Source: Nephromyces sp. MM_2019
Taxonomy: Eukaryota; Apicomplexa; Aconoidasida; Nephromycida
Assembly: GCA_015657535.1 (NCBI GenBank)
Contig: JADHZB010000152.1
Span: 1-35,497 of the forward strand
Reading direction: 5' to 3'
DNA: 35,497 nt
A program made the translations under genes and the position numbers. The notes beneath the pieces are model-generated. The model did not search any database and was not told where the DNA came from. It saw only the letters and a program-made list of their open reading frames with translations. How positions within the stretch are numbered: the stretch's first letter is position 1; each line of letters begins with the position of its first letter. Of the stretch, positions 34,001 to 35,497 are shown in pieces.

Positions 34001-35497
34001 ACACATAAAAAAACCTCATATATAACATCACCGATTACCTTATGATACCTCTAGGAAGTGGCTTTGGATTATTTTCAAAAAAAAAATCTACTTGTGTTGC
34101 AGTCCATGGCACAGATTCTTCCAAATTAGAGTTCAAGTTATCTGCTGAACCAAAGTGAATAGGATCTTTCACGAATCTATAAAACACAGAAATATCACAA
34201 AAGTACAGGTAAAATTAAGTATAAAAAAAACCAAAGAAATCATAAAAAAAGGTCGCTTAGATATATGATGCTGGGCTAACGCTTAACTAGATAGGGAAGG
34301 CTGCAAAAAAATCTTCTGGTATCACTAAAACCTAAGAATTTACGCTATAATCCTGAAGAAACTCGATATTATGTGAATTTTCTTCATCAATATACTCCAA
34401 AAAATTTTTTTCGAATTCAATGGCTACAAATAAGCATGGAAAAGAAAAAAAATGATAATTAACCATTTGAAATAACTTCGTGGCAAAGTAAAGCAAAAAA
34501 GGAAACTCAAGGTATATATGTATTAGCAAGACGCTATTAGAATACCAGTAAGTACACTTATAAAAATGGGTGTACTACACACCTTACCTAGGAGCTCTAT
34601 TAGTCTCACCCACACCTAAGGGGACTTTTCTTAAAATTAATATTTTGAACGCCTACATAATTGTTTAGTCTCGGAGAGAATAAATTCAAGACATGCAAAG
34701 CATAAGTACTTCCGCAATGAAGTCTAAAAAAAAACTACTCTTCCGAGTAAATAGTTGCAGTATTTCATACTTTATGACGTGTCCTGGAACTGCTACCGGC
34801 TGGCTCTCAAACACATTCGGAGAAGTATAATCTGGGCCTCCATCTTCAGCAGGCTCTGTTTCAACCTCGCTAATTTCTCCAGCGTTTTCCACGTTTTCTT
34901 CGCGTTCTTTTTGTGCTAATAAGCTCGCATTTCCTACCGAATGACACCTTTCATCCATCTTGAACTTAAGTTCTGGGTTAGCGGCAGACTCATTTTCTTC
35001 TGGTTGTGAGTTCTGATCGGCTTTAGTGTGATCTTCACAAAGTAAAGCTCCGGTAGAATCGTTGCATGCATCTAAAACTTGAGTTGGATTCGAAGTTCTG
35101 TTCGTCTCTGGTGCATGCATTTCGTTTTTTTCTGATAGAATGGCAGCAACCTTTGCTGCTATTGTGCAAGCTGAATTTTCAAAGCTTGTTTCAAGTGTTT
35201 CTTCAGCTTGCAACAGTTTCGGAGCTACAGAGTCGTTTGAACCAGAATTATTAACAGAGTCAGATTCACGCAGTATTTCACGGACGCTACACTCTTTCCC
35301 AGTCGCATGCCAGGGGTGGGCACGCCTATTCCCTTTTGCTTCCTTCTCAGCACTTTCAAATATCAAGTCATTTTTCTTCATATCTATTTCATTTGAGATG
35401 TTATGCTCTTCCTTTGATTCTATCGTAGCATGCACTTTCAAGTCCTTTTCCTTCACATCAATATCGCTTGCGATTACATTCTCCTCCTTTGATTCCC
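31092..35497 (-). CDS. Unrecognised acidic protein, multi-exon, 5' end outside the window
   Basis: Five exons join with matching phase: from beyond 35497 to 34771, 34176-34039, 33204-33151, 32329-32234 and 31183-31092. Splice sites are good (donors GTATGA, GTAATC, GTGAGA, GTAAGT; acceptors TTTTATAG, CAATTTTTAG, TTTTTTTATGCAG, TTCATATGCAG). The first visible exon encodes about 240 Glu/Ser/Asn-rich residues that begin inside a 25-residue tandem repeat (ESKEENVIASDIDVKEKDL, then ESKEEHNISNEIDMKKNDL). The later exons have a more ordered look: PVAVPGHVIK, DPIHFGSADN, VPWTATQVDFFFENNPKPLP, SGRILEGNPKDIF, then a basic stretch and VIPENIVSQRVNFFKNLEKR. I do not recognise the family. The mix of an acidic disordered N-terminus and short conserved-looking motifs would suit a nuclear or cytoskeletal scaffold, but that is speculation. 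The phase chain across five exons makes a real gene likely; the 3' end is uncertain. Confidence 0.65.
33434..33651 (+). pseudogene. Possible LINE reverse-transcriptase C-terminal relic, antisense in an intron region
   Basis: An open plus-strand segment of 72 codons lies inside an intron (34038-33205) of the minus-strand gene. It contains FWLCMEKTTHIKIQAAESAF, which resembles the tail of non-LTR reverse transcriptases (Glu-x-Trp, then a short spacer, Ile-x-x-Ala-Glu-Met-x-Phe-Leu). It ends in a stop after IAVALN. No YxDD box or endonuclease is visible nearby. The resemblance is short and may be chance. Confidence 0.22.
33881..33930. repeat. Imperfect GA/GT-rich simple sequence
   Basis: About 50 bases made of GAGAGT, GTGTGT and AGAGAG blocks form a decayed microsatellite within an intron of the minus-strand gene. 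Confidence 0.7.
35379..35495 (-). repeat. Coding tandem repeat, 25-residue period
   Basis: Two visible units start with GAATCAAAGGA on the minus strand (codons Glu-Ser-Lys-Glu-Glu) and share Ile-Asp, Lys and Asp-Leu positions. The second unit is in frame 75 bases after the first. The repeat runs toward the window edge, so the total copy number is unknown. Confidence 0.7.

Overview
The window is AT-rich eukaryotic nuclear DNA. The genes are interrupted by spliceosomal introns of about 0.2 to 1.3 kb, with canonical GT/AG borders, T-rich acceptors and the standard genetic code. Long stretches carry no recognisable gene. All four protein genes that I can support, and the one tRNA, lie on the minus strand. 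The species cannot be fixed from the sequence. A unicellular eukaryote (protist) fits best; an apicomplexan or other alveolate is only a guess.

Layout, left to right. A long (GT)n microsatellite opens the window. A minus-strand gene for an uncharacterised Ser/Arg-rich protein with a C-terminal membrane segment follows (main exon 2115-3833, with a probable extra exon near 1155-1223). A 7.5 kb gene-poor stretch then holds one clean tRNA-Thr(CGT) at 8250-8320. The most notable gene spans 11413-17878. Six phase-compatible exons encode a TenA/THI-4 domain fused to a HAD-like domain, resembling the plant thiamin monophosphate phosphatase TH2. The TenA catalytic residues are kept, but the HAD nucleophile position and other HAD motif residues look lost.

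From 18 to 22 kb there is a short tandem repeat and several plus-strand open stretches that may be transposon relics. A three-exon gene for an RBBP4/RbAp48/MSI1-type histone-binding WD40 protein lies at 21989-24391. From about 26.9 kb to the right edge there is at least one further minus-strand gene. Its acidic, repeat-containing first visible exon runs off the window, and four more exons (34176-34039, 33204-33151, 32329-32234, 31183-31092) follow in a consistent reading frame. I do not recognise its family.

The genes do not form a pathway. They cover vitamin B1 metabolism or salvage, chromatin assembly, a membrane protein and an unknown protein. Several introns contain short antisense open frames that resemble decayed retroelement proteins (copia-type gag, LINE-type RT tail), suggesting introns and spacers were enlarged by old insertions. 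Exon borders were deduced by eye from splice consensus, reading phase and family similarity; transcripts would be needed to confirm them.
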